DNA of 48,448 nt from Candidatus Omnitrophota bacterium (GTDB lineage: Bacteria; Omnitrophota; Gorgyraeia; Aquiviventales; Aquiviventaceae): the NCBI GenBank assembly GCA_023247255.1, contig JAHFGV010000012.1, positions 12,778-61,225 on the forward strand, in the 5' to 3' direction. Below, piece after piece: positions 22,266 through 29,903 of this stretch (position 1 is the first letter of the stretch; each line of letters opens with the position of its first letter). The notes beneath the pieces are model-generated. The model worked only from the letters and a program-made list of their open reading frames with translations, was not told the DNA's origin and did no database searches. Both the position numbers and the translations under genes were made by a program.

Positions 22266-23318
22266 ATGCAGCCCACTCTTGCGATTGCATCTGTGCCTAA
22301 ACGGATTTGGAACCCGCCCAATCCTTATCTGACCGAGCACCGAGAGCTTCTCGGCGAGCCTCCGGAGACCGAACCGGAAGTTTACGAAGATGATTCCCGC
22401 TCGGTCCTTTCTCACAACGACAGCCCAGATATTGGATTTCGCTGGAGTGTGAATCCCTACCGTGGATGCTTCCATGCCTGTGCCTATTGCTACGCACGGC
22501 CGACTCACGAGTATTTTGGACTCGGGGCAGGGACGGATTTTGAACGGAAGCTATTCGTGAAGACTCAAGCACCCCAGTTATTGGAAAAAACTTTCTGGAA
22601 GCCGTCGTGGAAAGGAGAGTTAGTCGTCTTTTCAGGCGTGACGGATTGCTATCAGCCGCTGGAAGCGGCCTGGAAGCTGACGCGCGGGTGCCTGGAGGTA
22701 TGTTTGGCTTTTCGCAATCCGGTAGCGATTGTGACGAAATCACTGTTGATCCGTCGAGATAGGGATGTGCTGCGCGGCTTGGTGCAGGAAGCCCAGGCGA
22801 GTGTAGCCATCAGCATCCCGTTTCTGGATGAGCGCATCACACGCCTGATCGAGCCCAAAGCGCCTACGATCCGGCGTCGCTTTGAGACGATGAGCCTGTT
22901 GGCTGAGGCAGGAATTCCAGTGGGCATCGGGGTCGCCCCGATCATTCCCGGCTTGAATGATGCCGATATTCCAGGGCTGCTCAAGGAAGCCAAGCGCTGC
23001 GGGGCTTCATTTGCTTTCCATACCCTTCTTCGACTGCCTGGCTCGGTTAAGGATGTTTTCTTTCATCGTCTTCGAGAATCATTGCCGCTTCGCTTTAAGC
23101 GCATCGAACATCGAATTCGAGAAGTAAGAGCCGGTGCGCTGTATGATAGCCGGTTTGGATTCCGCCACGAAGGCCAGGGGACTTATTGGCAGACGATCGA
23201 GCGGGTGTGGACGTTGTGGGTCAAACGTCTGGGGTTGGATCAAGCCGAGCGCGTGGATCGTCCCGCGACGTTTCGACGACCGTCTGGCGACTTGGGCCAG
23301 CAGGAGTTTGCGTGGTGA
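22266..23318 (+). CDS. PA0069 family radical SAM protein (SPL-like)
   Basis: 350 residues. The radical SAM cluster motif CFHACAYCYARPTHEY (Cx3Cx2C, cysteines within RGCFHACAYCYARP) and the preceding SVNPYRGC are signatures of the PA0069/Rv2578c branch, related to spore photoproduct lyase. Further blocks VVFSGVTDCYQPLE, RNPVAIVTKS and PIIPGLND agree. The substrate is unknown; a DNA-repair role has been suggested for relatives only by similarity. No Shine-Dalgarno sequence precedes the ATG, in line with the promoter position. Its last bases overlap the start of the M28 peptidase gene. Confidence 0.9.
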   Translation: MQPTLAIASVPKRIWNPPNPYLTEHRELLGEPPETEPEVYEDDSRSVLSHNDSPDIGFRWSVNPYRGCFHACAYCYARPTHEYFGLGAGTDFERKLFVKTQAPQLLEKTFWKPSWKGELVVFSGVTDCYQPLEAAWKLTRGCLEVCLAFRNPVAIVTKSLLIRRDRDVLRGLVQEAQASVAISIPFLDERITRLIEPKAPTIRRRFETMSLLAEAGIPVGIGVAPIIPGLNDADIPGLLKEAKRCGASFAFHTLLRLPGSVKDVFFHRLRESLPLRFKRIEHRIREVRAGALYDSRFGFRHEGQGTYWQTIERVWTLWVKRLGLDQAERVDRPATFRRPSGDLGQQEFAW

Positions 23319-24406
23319 GGCGTCTGTCCCATCGAAATGTCTCCATCACCGGTTCCTCCAGTTCGCGGGTCGTGCGGGTCATTGCCTTGGGCGTTGGCGC
23401 ACTCATCGGCGGGATAATCATGATCGGCATGCCAGGCAGAAGTTATAGAGGGTCTTTGCCACCGCTCACATCCAAGGAGCAAGGGCTACGCGAATTCCTT
23501 CGACGGGACGTGGCCTATTTGTCGGGCACTATCGGCGAGCGTAACGTGGAGCACTACGCCAACCTCAAGGCGGCGGCTGAATTCATCGCGCGATCGTGGA
23601 TAGAAGCAGGCTATGTCGTTGAGCGTCAGGGCTACGACGGGCACGGCAAGCGCTGTGAAAATCTACAGGTGGAATTGGCCGGCCACAAGCGACGCGATGA
23701 AATTGTCATCGTCGGCGCGCATTACGATTCGGTGATCGGCTCACCCGGGGCGAATGATAACGCCACAGGCGTTGCCGCCCTGTTGGCTTTGGCTGGCGCT
23801 GTCAAAGACAGCAGTCCTTCACGCACCCTGCGGTTTGTCGCCTTCGTCAACGAAGAACCTGTCTGGTTTCAGACAGAGGCGATGGGTAGTGTCGTCTATG
23901 CCACACGCGCGCGCTCGCGAGCAGAACGCATTGTCGCGATGATAAGCTTAGAGACAATCGGCTACTATTCGGATGCACCCAACAGCCAGCAGTTTCCTTC
24001 TCTTTTCTTAAAATTCTTTTATCCGTCAACGGGCAACTTCATAGCCTTTGTATCCAACCTTCCGTCGCAGCGTTTGCTTCGACGGGCGATCGGTTCGTTC
24101 CGACGCCATGCGCGTTTTCCTTCTGAAGGCCTGGCTGCGCCCGAATTCATTCCGGGTGTAGGCTGGTCCGACCATTGGGCATTCTGGCGGGCCGGCTACC
24201 CGGCGCTGATGGTTACAGACACAGCGCCCTTTCGGTATCCCTACTACCACACGGCCGAGGATACCGCCGACAAGATTGACTATGATCGCCTGAGCCGTGT
24301 CATTTCTGGGATACAACGGATGATTGAGGAGTGGGTGGAGATCACGACATCCCGCGCGCAAGGCTTGTCCGCGCGAAGGGCTGACAACGGCAATATTCCG
24401 AGATAG
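23315..24406 (+). CDS. M28 family metallopeptidase, membrane-anchored
   Basis: 363 residues from GTG 23315 (a second GTG is at 23312). A good ribosome site AGGAG is 8 bases upstream and the start overlaps the previous stop as GTGA, which indicates coupling. A hydrophobic segment (VIALGVGALIGGIIMIGM) anchors or exports the protein. The zinc-peptidase ligands are seen: His and Asp in VGAHYDSV and PGANDNATG, Glu pair in VNEEP, and a late His in YYHTAEDTADKIDYDRL. M28 enzymes are aminopeptidases acting outside or in the periplasm. Longer starts upstream are within the radical SAM gene and unsupported. Confidence 0.88.
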   Translation: MRRLSHRNVSITGSSSSRVVRVIALGVGALIGGIIMIGMPGRSYRGSLPPLTSKEQGLREFLRRDVAYLSGTIGERNVEHYANLKAAAEFIARSWIEAGYVVERQGYDGHGKRCENLQVELAGHKRRDEIVIVGAHYDSVIGSPGANDNATGVAALLALAGAVKDSSPSRTLRFVAFVNEEPVWFQTEAMGSVVYATRARSRAERIVAMISLETIGYYSDAPNSQQFPSLFLKFFYPSTGNFIAFVSNLPSQRLLRRAIGSFRRHARFPSEGLAAPEFIPGVGWSDHWAFWRAGYPALMVTDTAPFRYPYYHTAEDTADKIDYDRLSRVISGIQRMIEEWVEITTSRAQGLSARRADNGNIPR

Positions 24407-24461
24407 AATGGACATCCGCTTATCATACGGTTTCGAGGTTTCGGAAGGGATGATGGATTGC

Positions 24462-24467
24462 TATAAT
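24462..24467 (+). promoter_or_regulatory. Extended -10 promoter of the ferritin-like gene
   Basis: TATAAT preceded by TGC (TTGCTATAAT), an extended -10. A weak -35 (TTTCGG) lies 17 bases upstream. Transcription would start near 24474, leaving a short leader containing AGGAGG. Confidence 0.55.
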
Positions 24468-24490
24468 CAGCAACACCAAAGGAGGAAGTC

Positions 24491-24973
24491 ATGGGAAGAA
24501 AGGGTCTAGAGATTATTGAGGTCGATGCCAAAGGGATCATCAAAACCTTGCAGGCCGCCTACGCGGATGAGTGGTTGGCACACTACCATTATCTGTATGC
24601 CGCCCAAGTAATCGTTGGAATCAACGCTCCCCAGATTGCAGCGGTTCTGCGGACTCGGGCGAATGAAGAGCTGACGCATGCCATGCTTCTGGGGGAACGG
24701 ATTCTGCAATTAGGGGGTGAGCTGCCCGAGCATTGGTCGGATATCCCCAAACTGGCTCACTGCGTGAAGGCGTTTACTATGCCACGGGATCTTTCGGATT
24801 TGAAAGGGGTGTTGCAGTCAGCCCTTCAAGTGGAGCGCTGTGCGATTGACAGCTACCAGCATCTGCTCAAACAGACCCTGCACAAGGATACCGTTACGCA
24901 TGAGCTTGCTGAAGAACTGTTAGCCGATGAGGTGAAGGATGAAGAAGAGTTGGAGAACCTGTTGGGGGAATGA
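24491..24973 (+). CDS. Ferritin-like (bacterioferritin/Dps-like) protein
   Basis: 160 residues. A four-helix bundle with di-iron type residues: YADEWLAHYHYLY (helix A Glu and His), ANEELTHAMLLGERI (ExxH in helix B), LQSALQVERCAIDSYQHLL (helix C Glu) and ELAEELLADEVKDEEELE (helix D Glu). This fits bacterioferritin-like or Dps-like proteins that oxidise and store iron. The ribosome site AAAGGAGG is at ideal spacing and an extended -10 lies upstream. The gene stands alone and ends before a family 2 repeat. Confidence 0.88.
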   Translation: MGRKGLEIIEVDAKGIIKTLQAAYADEWLAHYHYLYAAQVIVGINAPQIAAVLRTRANEELTHAMLLGERILQLGGELPEHWSDIPKLAHCVKAFTMPRDLSDLKGVLQSALQVERCAIDSYQHLLKQTLHKDTVTHELAEELLADEVKDEEELENLLGE

Positions 24974-25009
24974 TTCTTTCTTAAAGGCAAGGCTCTTTCG
25001 GTTGCTGAC

Positions 25010-25129
25010 ACAAACAAATTATCTAATGCGCCAATGCCAGAGGATAATTCGTTTGTATCATACGATAAGATATCCTGTTGCGTGCGATACAAACGCACTC
25101 AATGTCTCAACAATAAGTGCGTTTGTATT
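25010..25129 (+). repeat. Dispersed repeat family 2, full copy
   Basis: About 120 bp: left hairpin AATTATC...GATAATT, then ATACGATAAGATATCCTG, then the right hairpin ATACAAACGCACT...AGTGCGTTTGTAT. It ends one base before the ATG of the thioredoxin-like gene. It is the clearest two-hairpin copy of this family. Confidence 0.78.
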
Positions 25130-25130
25130 C

Positions 25131-25793
25131 ATGCTCGGGCCATTGCAGAAGCCCCAGCGAGGTTTGCGATGGCCCTGCATGTTTTGGGTGGTGATGATTG
25201 CGCTGGTTGCAGCGCTGGGTTATCCTCAAGAGGGTCGATGCGCCGATGAGGCTCTAGCCATAGGCCAGATCGCGCCGGACTTCACTTTGACGGACGCAGA
25301 CAACCGGTCGCTTTCCCTGAAGGATTTTGCCGGTCAGTTCGTCGTCTTGGAATGGATGAATCCGGATTGTCCTTTCGTCCGCAAGCATTACGACAGCGAC
25401 AATATGCAAGCGTTGCAACGTGCCTATACCGGAAAGGGAGTGGTGTGGCTGTCGATCGACTCATCGGCTCCTGAAAAACAAGGGCATCTGACACAGCAAA
25501 TGGCCCGGGCGTTTCTTGAACAGCGGCAGGCAAAACCGAGCGCGCTTTTGCTCGATCCCGATGGAACAGTGGGCCGGCTCTATAAAGCTAAGACCACGCC
25601 GCATCTGTTTATCATTGATCCGCAGGGACGCTTGATCTATGAGGGGGCGATCGATGATACGCCTTCGGTCGACCCTGCCGATGTCGAGACGGCGCGTAAT
25701 TACGTGCGACAGGCGTTAGAAGAAGCGCTGGCGGGGAAACCGGTTTCAACACCGCAGACTCGGTCGTATGGTTGTTCGGTGAAGTATGATTAG
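25131..25793 (+). CDS. Thioredoxin-like redoxin domain protein, exported
   Basis: 220 residues from ATG 25131; a later ATG at 25179 (MFWVVMIALVAALG) also gives a clean signal sequence and may be the true start. The mature domain begins IGQIAPDFTLTDADNRSL, the AhpC/TSA-redoxin pattern, with EWMNPDCPFVRKHYDS at the active site. This NPDCPFV form keeps a single Cys where thioredoxins have CxxC. Later blocks TTPHLFIIDPQGRLIYEG fit the fold. The repeat ends immediately upstream and there is no ribosome site at 25131. The role is probably periplasmic thiol or peroxide chemistry. Confidence 0.85.
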   Translation: MLGPLQKPQRGLRWPCMFWVVMIALVAALGYPQEGRCADEALAIGQIAPDFTLTDADNRSLSLKDFAGQFVVLEWMNPDCPFVRKHYDSDNMQALQRAYTGKGVVWLSIDSSAPEKQGHLTQQMARAFLEQRQAKPSALLLDPDGTVGRLYKAKTTPHLFIIDPQGRLIYEGAIDDTPSVDPADVETARNYVRQALEEALAGKPVSTPQTRSYGCSVKYD

Positions 25794-25953
25794 GGTTCGT
25801 TAAGAAATGACTGCGCTATTTGGCCGTGGGGATTTTGACTCAGGGCAAGGCGCGAAGAGCGAGCATCCGCGACGAGGATGTAAGCGATGAGCAACGCAGC
25901 CATGGGGCAAAAGCCCCCGGTCAAATGGATGCAGTTATTTCTTAACGAACCCT
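25792..25953. repeat. Palindromic-ended element (family 5)
   Basis: About 162 bp with 22-base terminal inverted repeats: AGGGTTCGTTAAGAAATGAC at the left and the complement of AGGGTTCGTTAAGAAATAAC at the right. The interior holds GGGGCAAAAGCCCCC and no gene. It begins at the last base pairs of the thioredoxin-like gene and resembles a MITE. Confidence 0.75.
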
Positions 25954-25983
25954 TAGAGTGCGTGAAGAATAGAGCCCTAGAAC

Positions 25984-26012
25984 CCCACGCCTGCAAGACG
26001 TGGGATTTTATT
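25984..26012 (+). terminator. Intrinsic terminator
   Basis: Stem CCCACG / CGTGGG with a 9-base loop, followed by ATTTTATTT. It would end transcription of the plus-strand thioredoxin-like gene. The T-rich tail overlaps the end of the convergent DsbA-like gene. Confidence 0.6.
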
Positions 26013-27048
26013 TGCTCAATTCCTGGTCAATGATGCGTTGAAAATGTTCGAAGGGAGCGGATCCGACGATCATGCGTCCATTGACGAAAAAGCTGGGTGT
26101 GCCCGTGACACCGGCCTGTTCCCCAGCAATCCGGTTTCGTTGAACCGTGTCGGCGTATCGAGCCGTGTCCAGGCAGGCGCGGAACGGATCTGCGTCCAAC
26201 CCCAGTTCCTGGGAATAGCTGACTAGATTCTCAAGATCGAGCGCTTGCTGATTGCTGAAAAGTTTCTGATTCATTTCCCAGTATCGGCCTTGTTCTTTGG
26301 CACAATAACTCGCTTCGTGGGCTTTCATCGCCTGGGTGTGGAAAGGCAAAGGAAAATCACGGAACACATACCGGACCTGATCGGGATAGGTCTCCAGGAT
26401 TTTGGCGATGGCCGGTCGAGAGCTGCCACAGTAAGGACACTGGAAGTCGCCGAATTCAATCAGGGTAACCGGTGCTTTTTGGGGACCTCGAGAGGGGGCG
26501 TTTCCATCGTCGACTGCAACGACCGGAGGCTGAATGATCCACTCGATGGTGGCGTCTTTCCGAAGGCGACTCATCAAGTCCGCGTAGCGTTGCGTCTTGC
26601 GTTCGTTGACCAGGCGGGATCGAATTTCCTCAGTGGCTTCCTGTAGGGTCTTGCCCTGCATCTGGTCGGAATGTTCGTAGAACTGGGCGATTTCCTCCTC
26701 CGTTACACCCACGGAATCGGTAACCTGTTGCTTGATGAGTTCATCTTTGGTCAGCCCATAACGCGCCGCTTCGGCGGTGAGCAGCCGTTGTTCGATCAGC
26801 TGGTTGATGGCTTCTTCTTGGACATCGTAGAACTGTACCTGCACCCGAAGCAGCCGGGACCCGGAGATTTGTCGGACGTCCTCCTCGCTGATCGGTTGTC
26901 CATTCAATCGGGCAAGGATGGAAGAATCGGAATGTAAGGGGATCGGCCGCATCGTTGGAACAGATCTAGATAAGGGAGTCGTAACGCATCCAGCCGTCGT
27001 GAAGATCAGGATTATCCCCGCAATGCAGCCAGCAATAGCGCGTTTCAT
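26008..27048 (-). CDS. Lipoprotein with SurA-like N-domain and DsbA-type thioredoxin domain
   Basis: 346 residues. The signal ends in TTAGC, so Cys21 is the lipidated residue. Residues about 45-170 are SurA/parvulin-chaperone-like (LARLNGQPISEEDVRQ, EEAINQLIEQRLLTAEAARY, VTEEEIAQFYE). Residues about 180-346 form a DsbA-like thioredoxin domain with active site FGDFQCPYCGSSRP and the cis-Pro loop GVTGTPSFFVNGR. It should act on disulfides in exported proteins while holding the substrate with the chaperone domain (inference from the fusion). A perfect TTGACA-17-TAGATT promoter puts transcription start at the ATG. Confidence 0.88.
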   Translation of the reverse strand: MKRAIAGCIAGIILIFTTAGCVTTPLSRSVPTMRPIPLHSDSSILARLNGQPISEEDVRQISGSRLLRVQVQFYDVQEEAINQLIEQRLLTAEAARYGLTKDELIKQQVTDSVGVTEEEIAQFYEHSDQMQGKTLQEATEEIRSRLVNERKTQRYADLMSRLRKDATIEWIIQPPVVAVDDGNAPSRGPQKAPVTLIEFGDFQCPYCGSSRPAIAKILETYPDQVRYVFRDFPLPFHTQAMKAHEASYCAKEQGRYWEMNQKLFSNQQALDLENLVSYSQELGLDADPFRACLDTARYADTVQRNRIAGEQAGVTGTPSFFVNGRMIVGSAPFEHFQRIIDQELSK

Positions 27049-27054
27049 GAAACC

Positions 27055-27083
27055 AATCTATCCTAAATTGCCTGCGATGTCAA
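27055..27083 (-). promoter_or_regulatory. Promoter of the SurA/DsbA-like lipoprotein
   Basis: TTGACA at 27083-27078 and TAGATT at 27060-27055, spacer 17. The -10 ends 6 bases before the ATG at 27048, which predicts a leaderless message. It overlaps the divergent tRNA promoter. Confidence 0.68.
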
Positions 27084-27096
27084 AATACCCTATAAT
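27068..27096 (+). promoter_or_regulatory. tRNA-Phe promoter
   Basis: TTGCCT at 27068-27073 and a perfect TATAAT at 27091-27096, spacer 17, followed by the tRNA at 27113. It physically overlaps the divergent promoter at 27055-27083. Confidence 0.7.
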
Positions 27097-27112
27097 GCGA
27101 CTCTCGACTATC

Positions 27113-27185
27113 GCCGGGATAGCTCAGGTAGTAGAGCGCAGGTCTGAAAAACCTGGCGTCCCCAGTGCAAGTCTGGGTCCCGGCA
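27113..27185 (+). tRNA. tRNA-Phe (anticodon GAA)
   Basis: A 73-base cloverleaf. Acceptor arms GCCGGGA and TCCCGGC pair, with discriminator A. The D-arm contains AGCTC...GAGC, the anticodon arm CAGGT-CTGAAAA-ACCTG presents GAA, and the T-arm is CCCAG-TGCAAGT-CTGGG. The 3' CCA is not encoded. A strong promoter lies upstream. Confidence 0.95.
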
Positions 27186-27229
27186 TACTCTTTATCCTCA
27201 TGTTTTGATGCCTAAGGAAGACTTACGCG

Positions 27230-27892
27230 TCACGATGGGGAAGTCTGCTTGCCAGAACAGATCCATCCATAACCCCAAAAAGCCACAGCAAGGCTCAGGT
27301 ATCCCCAGAGCGAAAACCACAGGCCCTGTCCAATCGTGATCGCCGCAAGCGGAGTCTTCATATCCATCGTCAGGAGTTTCCAAAAACCGACGCCGACAAT
27401 GACCGTAACGAGGATCGCCGCCGCCTGAGTCACAAACAGAAACCGCCTGCCCAGCACTGTCACGATAAGAACCAGCAGAAAAGCCACACCGGGCACAAGA
27501 TAAACCGCATAACTCTGAACGTCCGCGTCCTTCGCTTGATCCGTCAGCAATCCGGCCACTGCCAGTATTGCCTTCGTACTGGGGCGGTTGGCGAACCGGG
27601 GAATCTCCACTCCGCTGAGTTGTCGAGGCAGTTCATCGAAAGAAGGCAGATCTCCAACGACTTGCTCAGTCCCGTGCTTCACTTTCACTGCGATCCGCCC
27701 CATGCCCCGGAACACAGCATTCAAGGTGTCCGTCACCCCATTCGACTCCCCCACCGAATCGACTGCGGCACGCAGCCAGGAACTTTCCTGCCATGTGATT
27801 TCCACCCATGGCAGCCAGAACCCGACAGCAATCGCAGCCACACTCAACCAACCCCAACCGAGCAACGCCCACCGGATCGATGGATGTCTCAT
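27230..27892 (-). CDS. Hypothetical multi-pass membrane protein
   Basis: 220 residues with about four membrane segments: near 9-28, 128-148, 153-173 and 187-210. Between the first and second lies a polar region of about 95 residues, likely exposed (DTLNAVFRGMGRIAVKVKHG). No known family is recognised. The ATG overlaps the TauE/SafE stop as ATGA, so it is translationally coupled and is the third gene of the nuclease-TauE operon. Confidence 0.72.
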   Translation of the reverse strand: MRHPSIRWALLGWGWLSVAAIAVGFWLPWVEITWQESSWLRAAVDSVGESNGVTDTLNAVFRGMGRIAVKVKHGTEQVVGDLPSFDELPRQLSGVEIPRFANRPSTKAILAVAGLLTDQAKDADVQSYAVYLVPGVAFLLVLIVTVLGRRFLFVTQAAAILVTVIVGVGFWKLLTMDMKTPLAAITIGQGLWFSLWGYLSLAVAFWGYGWICSGKQTSPS

Positions 27893-28641
27893 TTTCTACC
27901 CAATAGCCACATCCCTCCGTCAATCACGAATTTCAGGCCCATGCATCCCAGCAGTACGCGCACCCAAAGATGAAAAACCTCCGCCCGGACGCGCCGAATC
28001 CAGCGTTGTCCCAGCCATGCTCCAGTAAAAGCCACCAGCATCAAGCTGAGGATGACCGCAAATCCCTGCCTCGGAACAAAACCCTCCATCACATACAGGC
28101 TCAGCCGCGTGGCATCTACCATTAACGCAATCGCCGCCGAGGTCCCCAGATACCTTTCCTTGGGCAGACCAAAGGCCAAAAGGCAAGCGGAACGGATCGC
28201 CCCGCCGGTCCCAATGAGCCCTGCGACGAACCCAGAGACGACGCCACCCGTCGCTAACGTCGCGGATCGCTGCGGCAGACGAATCCCTCCAGGCCACCAG
28301 CGATCAAACGCCACGTAACCGACAAGAAACAATCCGAGGCACAGAACAATGACCGGCGATGGCAAGCCGGCCGCGACTTGCACGCCGACGACGCTTGCCA
28401 AAACGGCAGTGAGCCCAAATCTCCTCCAAACCTTCCAGTCAATGGCGTACCCAAAAAAGATCAGACGGCAGGCATTGCCCATCAGATGGAACCCGGCCAC
28501 CAGCGCAATCGCTCGTTTGACATCCATCAGAAGCGCTGCCATGGGGCTGAGTATCGTCGCTGCCCCAAATCCCGCCATCGAACCCACGATTTCGGCAAGG
28601 AGGGCGCATAGGAGGAAAATGAACCAGGAACCTGTTTCCAT
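27889..28641 (-). CDS. TauE/SafE family sulfite exporter-like permease
   Basis: 250 residues from ATG 28641. Eight or so hydrophobic segments with the duplicated TauE pattern: SMAGFGAATILSPMAALL in the first half and VSGFVAGLIGTGGAIRSA in the second. The family moves anions such as sulfite or sulfoacetate, but the substrate here is unknown. The start lies 2 bases after the stop of the nuclease gene (TAGGAATG), which supports coupling. A longer upstream frame overlaps the nuclease and is rejected. Confidence 0.85.
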   Translation of the reverse strand: METGSWFIFLLCALLAEIVGSMAGFGAATILSPMAALLMDVKRAIALVAGFHLMGNACRLIFFGYAIDWKVWRRFGLTAVLASVVGVQVAAGLPSPVIVLCLGLFLVGYVAFDRWWPGGIRLPQRSATLATGGVVSGFVAGLIGTGGAIRSACLLAFGLPKERYLGTSAAIALMVDATRLSLYVMEGFVPRQGFAVILSLMLVAFTGAWLGQRWIRRVRAEVFHLWVRVLLGCMGLKFVIDGGMWLLGRK

Positions 28642-28643
28642 TC

Positions 28644-29408
28644 CTAAGGATTCAAGAAGGTAAACAGATCCCCCGGGATTTCGGGCGAGGATGCCTGGGC
28701 ACGCGAAATGGCCTTCGATGCCGGCTTGACCATCTTTGGGTCCGGTGAAAGTTCGCAAGACCGCTCGGGTTCTGCCATCTGCATCTTGGCCCATCGGCAG
28801 AATTCACAAGTCGCCCCAGACTGAGGAAGCCCTGCACGCAGGCACTGACAGGCTTCAAAAAAAATGGCGTAGGCCGTCTCAGGATCGGTCCCAATCGGAT
28901 GCACAGCGACTGTAAACGGAAACCCCTCATGCAAAGATCCATCAGTCGGCGCGTAGTAGATGACATAAGCACTCCGACTGGTGGAATAGCCATTGCGTTC
29001 CAGCAACAGCGTATAGACGTCCATCTGGAATTTATAGTACCGCTCGGTATAACTCACATCATCGGGGATGGAGGCGCGGGTCTTATGATCCAAAGGGGCC
29101 AGGCGTTGATTGGGCAAGACCACGCAATCGTCCAACTTGCCCCAGAGTCTCGCCTGGGTTTTCTCATCATTGAAGCCGAGGGTAAGCGGATGAGTGGCCA
29201 AGGTTCCTTTGAGCCTGCCGTCGATCAATGGGGGTAGAATCCCTTTTTCCCTGTAGGCGTCGAAGTAGACTTTCAAAACCCTATCGATTCCGGAAGGCAG
29301 CGAGGGAAAAGGCCCGCGCGGCCGCTCAATACGCTTGTTGATGTGTAGCCAAAAACAGCGAGGGCATTCTTGAAACAACTTGAGAGTCGAAGCAGACAGA
29401 GACGGCAT
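28644..29408 (-). CDS. PD-(D/E)XK nuclease superfamily protein
   Basis: 254 residues. RecB/Cas4-like layout: STLKLFQECPRCFWLHIN at the start (a motif seen in RecB-type nucleases), then WGKLDDCVVLPNQRLAPLDHKT with the D...D-x-K catalytic arrangement, YKFQMDVYTLLLERNG (QxxxY motif) and a C-terminal CEFCRWAK. The Cys at both ends could hold an iron-sulfur cluster as in Cas4 or AddB. No helicase or CRISPR genes are adjacent. A TATAAT-type promoter lies at about 29490 and the gene heads a three-gene operon. Confidence 0.85.
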   Translation of the reverse strand: MPSLSASTLKLFQECPRCFWLHINKRIERPRGPFPSLPSGIDRVLKVYFDAYREKGILPPLIDGRLKGTLATHPLTLGFNDEKTQARLWGKLDDCVVLPNQRLAPLDHKTRASIPDDVSYTERYYKFQMDVYTLLLERNGYSTSRSAYVIYYAPTDGSLHEGFPFTVAVHPIGTDPETAYAIFFEACQCLRAGLPQSGATCEFCRWAKMQMAEPERSCELSPDPKMVKPASKAISRAQASSPEIPGDLFTFLNP

Positions 29409-29485
29409 GCGGCGCTGAAATCTTTAAGTCCAACTCTTAGCAGGTTACGGGAAAACGCCCCGTTTGCTTAAAGCTCGTGATACGG

Positions 29486-29514
29486 ATTATACGACGGATA
29501 ACCCCTTTCGCGAA
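29486..29514 (-). promoter_or_regulatory. Candidate promoter of the nuclease operon
   Basis: A perfect TATAAT (complement at 29486-29491) with a weak TTCGCG -35 (29509-29514), spacer 17. It lies after the terminator at 29541-29573 and before the nuclease start at 29408. The stretch 29409-29485 also has a TTAGCAGGTTACGGGAAAAC motif related to family 3 ends. Confidence 0.45.
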
Positions 29515-29540
29515 GCGGAATTTTTGTAGCGCGTCGAGCG

Positions 29541-29573
29541 TACAACAAAAACACGGCTTGTTTCCAAGCCGTG
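29541..29573 (-). terminator. Intrinsic terminator downstream of the structured region
   Basis: On the minus strand CACGGCTTG, loop GAAA, CAAGCCGTG, then TTTTTGTTG. A 9-bp GC-rich stem followed by a U-tract is a strong intrinsic terminator. It would end a transcript coming from the RNA methyltransferase gene or from the candidate non-coding RNA. Confidence 0.8.
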
Positions 29574-29599
29574 CCGATGGGTGATCTGTTTTTCTCAAG

Positions 29600-29880
29600 G
29601 ATTCGAAGCATTGATGATGAAGCCGGGAGCCTCAAAGTCCAAAGCGCCCTCAGAAGCTTCGGCAGCTCAGCCACCTTACTGCATCCGGCCGGACACTGAG
29701 GCGCCTTTCTCCCCGTGGGGATACGCTTCTCCAGCGCTCGCCCGCCAGACCCTCTGCAATGAAGGCCCGATAGCTTTGCGACCCTGCCTTTCGGCGCTCC
29801 GTAAATCGGAGCCCGTCCGGCACTCCAGACTCCAACCCGACGGAGGTGTGCCCTTATCGGCTCCCTGGAACACTACTACC
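29600..29880 (-). ncRNA. Candidate structured non-coding RNA, possibly riboswitch-like
   Basis: A gene-free, GC-rich stretch between the RNA methyltransferase stop and a strong terminator. On the minus strand it contains hairpins CTCCG-ATTTA-CGGAG (29811-29797) and GCC-GAAA-GGC (29795-29786) followed at once by AGGGTCGCAAAGC, then GGGCC. Near 29676-29660 a second stem GGTGGC-TGA-GCTGCC is followed by GAAG. The GAAA loop, the CGCAAAGC string and the final GGC...GCC stem recall c-di-GMP-I (GEMM) riboswitches. The conserved 5' GGCAAA strand is not obvious and the middle is longer than usual, so the class is unproven. Reading frames here are short and repeat-like. Confidence 0.42.
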
Positions 29881-29903
29881 ATACCATATCGCCATCGGAG
29901 ACT

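Noticed and set aside
25131-25160. Start of the thioredoxin-like gene inside the upstream frame (24939)
   Set aside because: That longer frame is made of the ferritin 3' end and a repeat; it would bury the signal peptide by 64 residues.
28644-29408. Cas4-like nuclease as a sign of a CRISPR-Cas locus
   Set aside because: No cas1/cas2 and no array of regularly spaced identical repeats exist in the window. The dispersed repeats are far apart and in mixed orientation.
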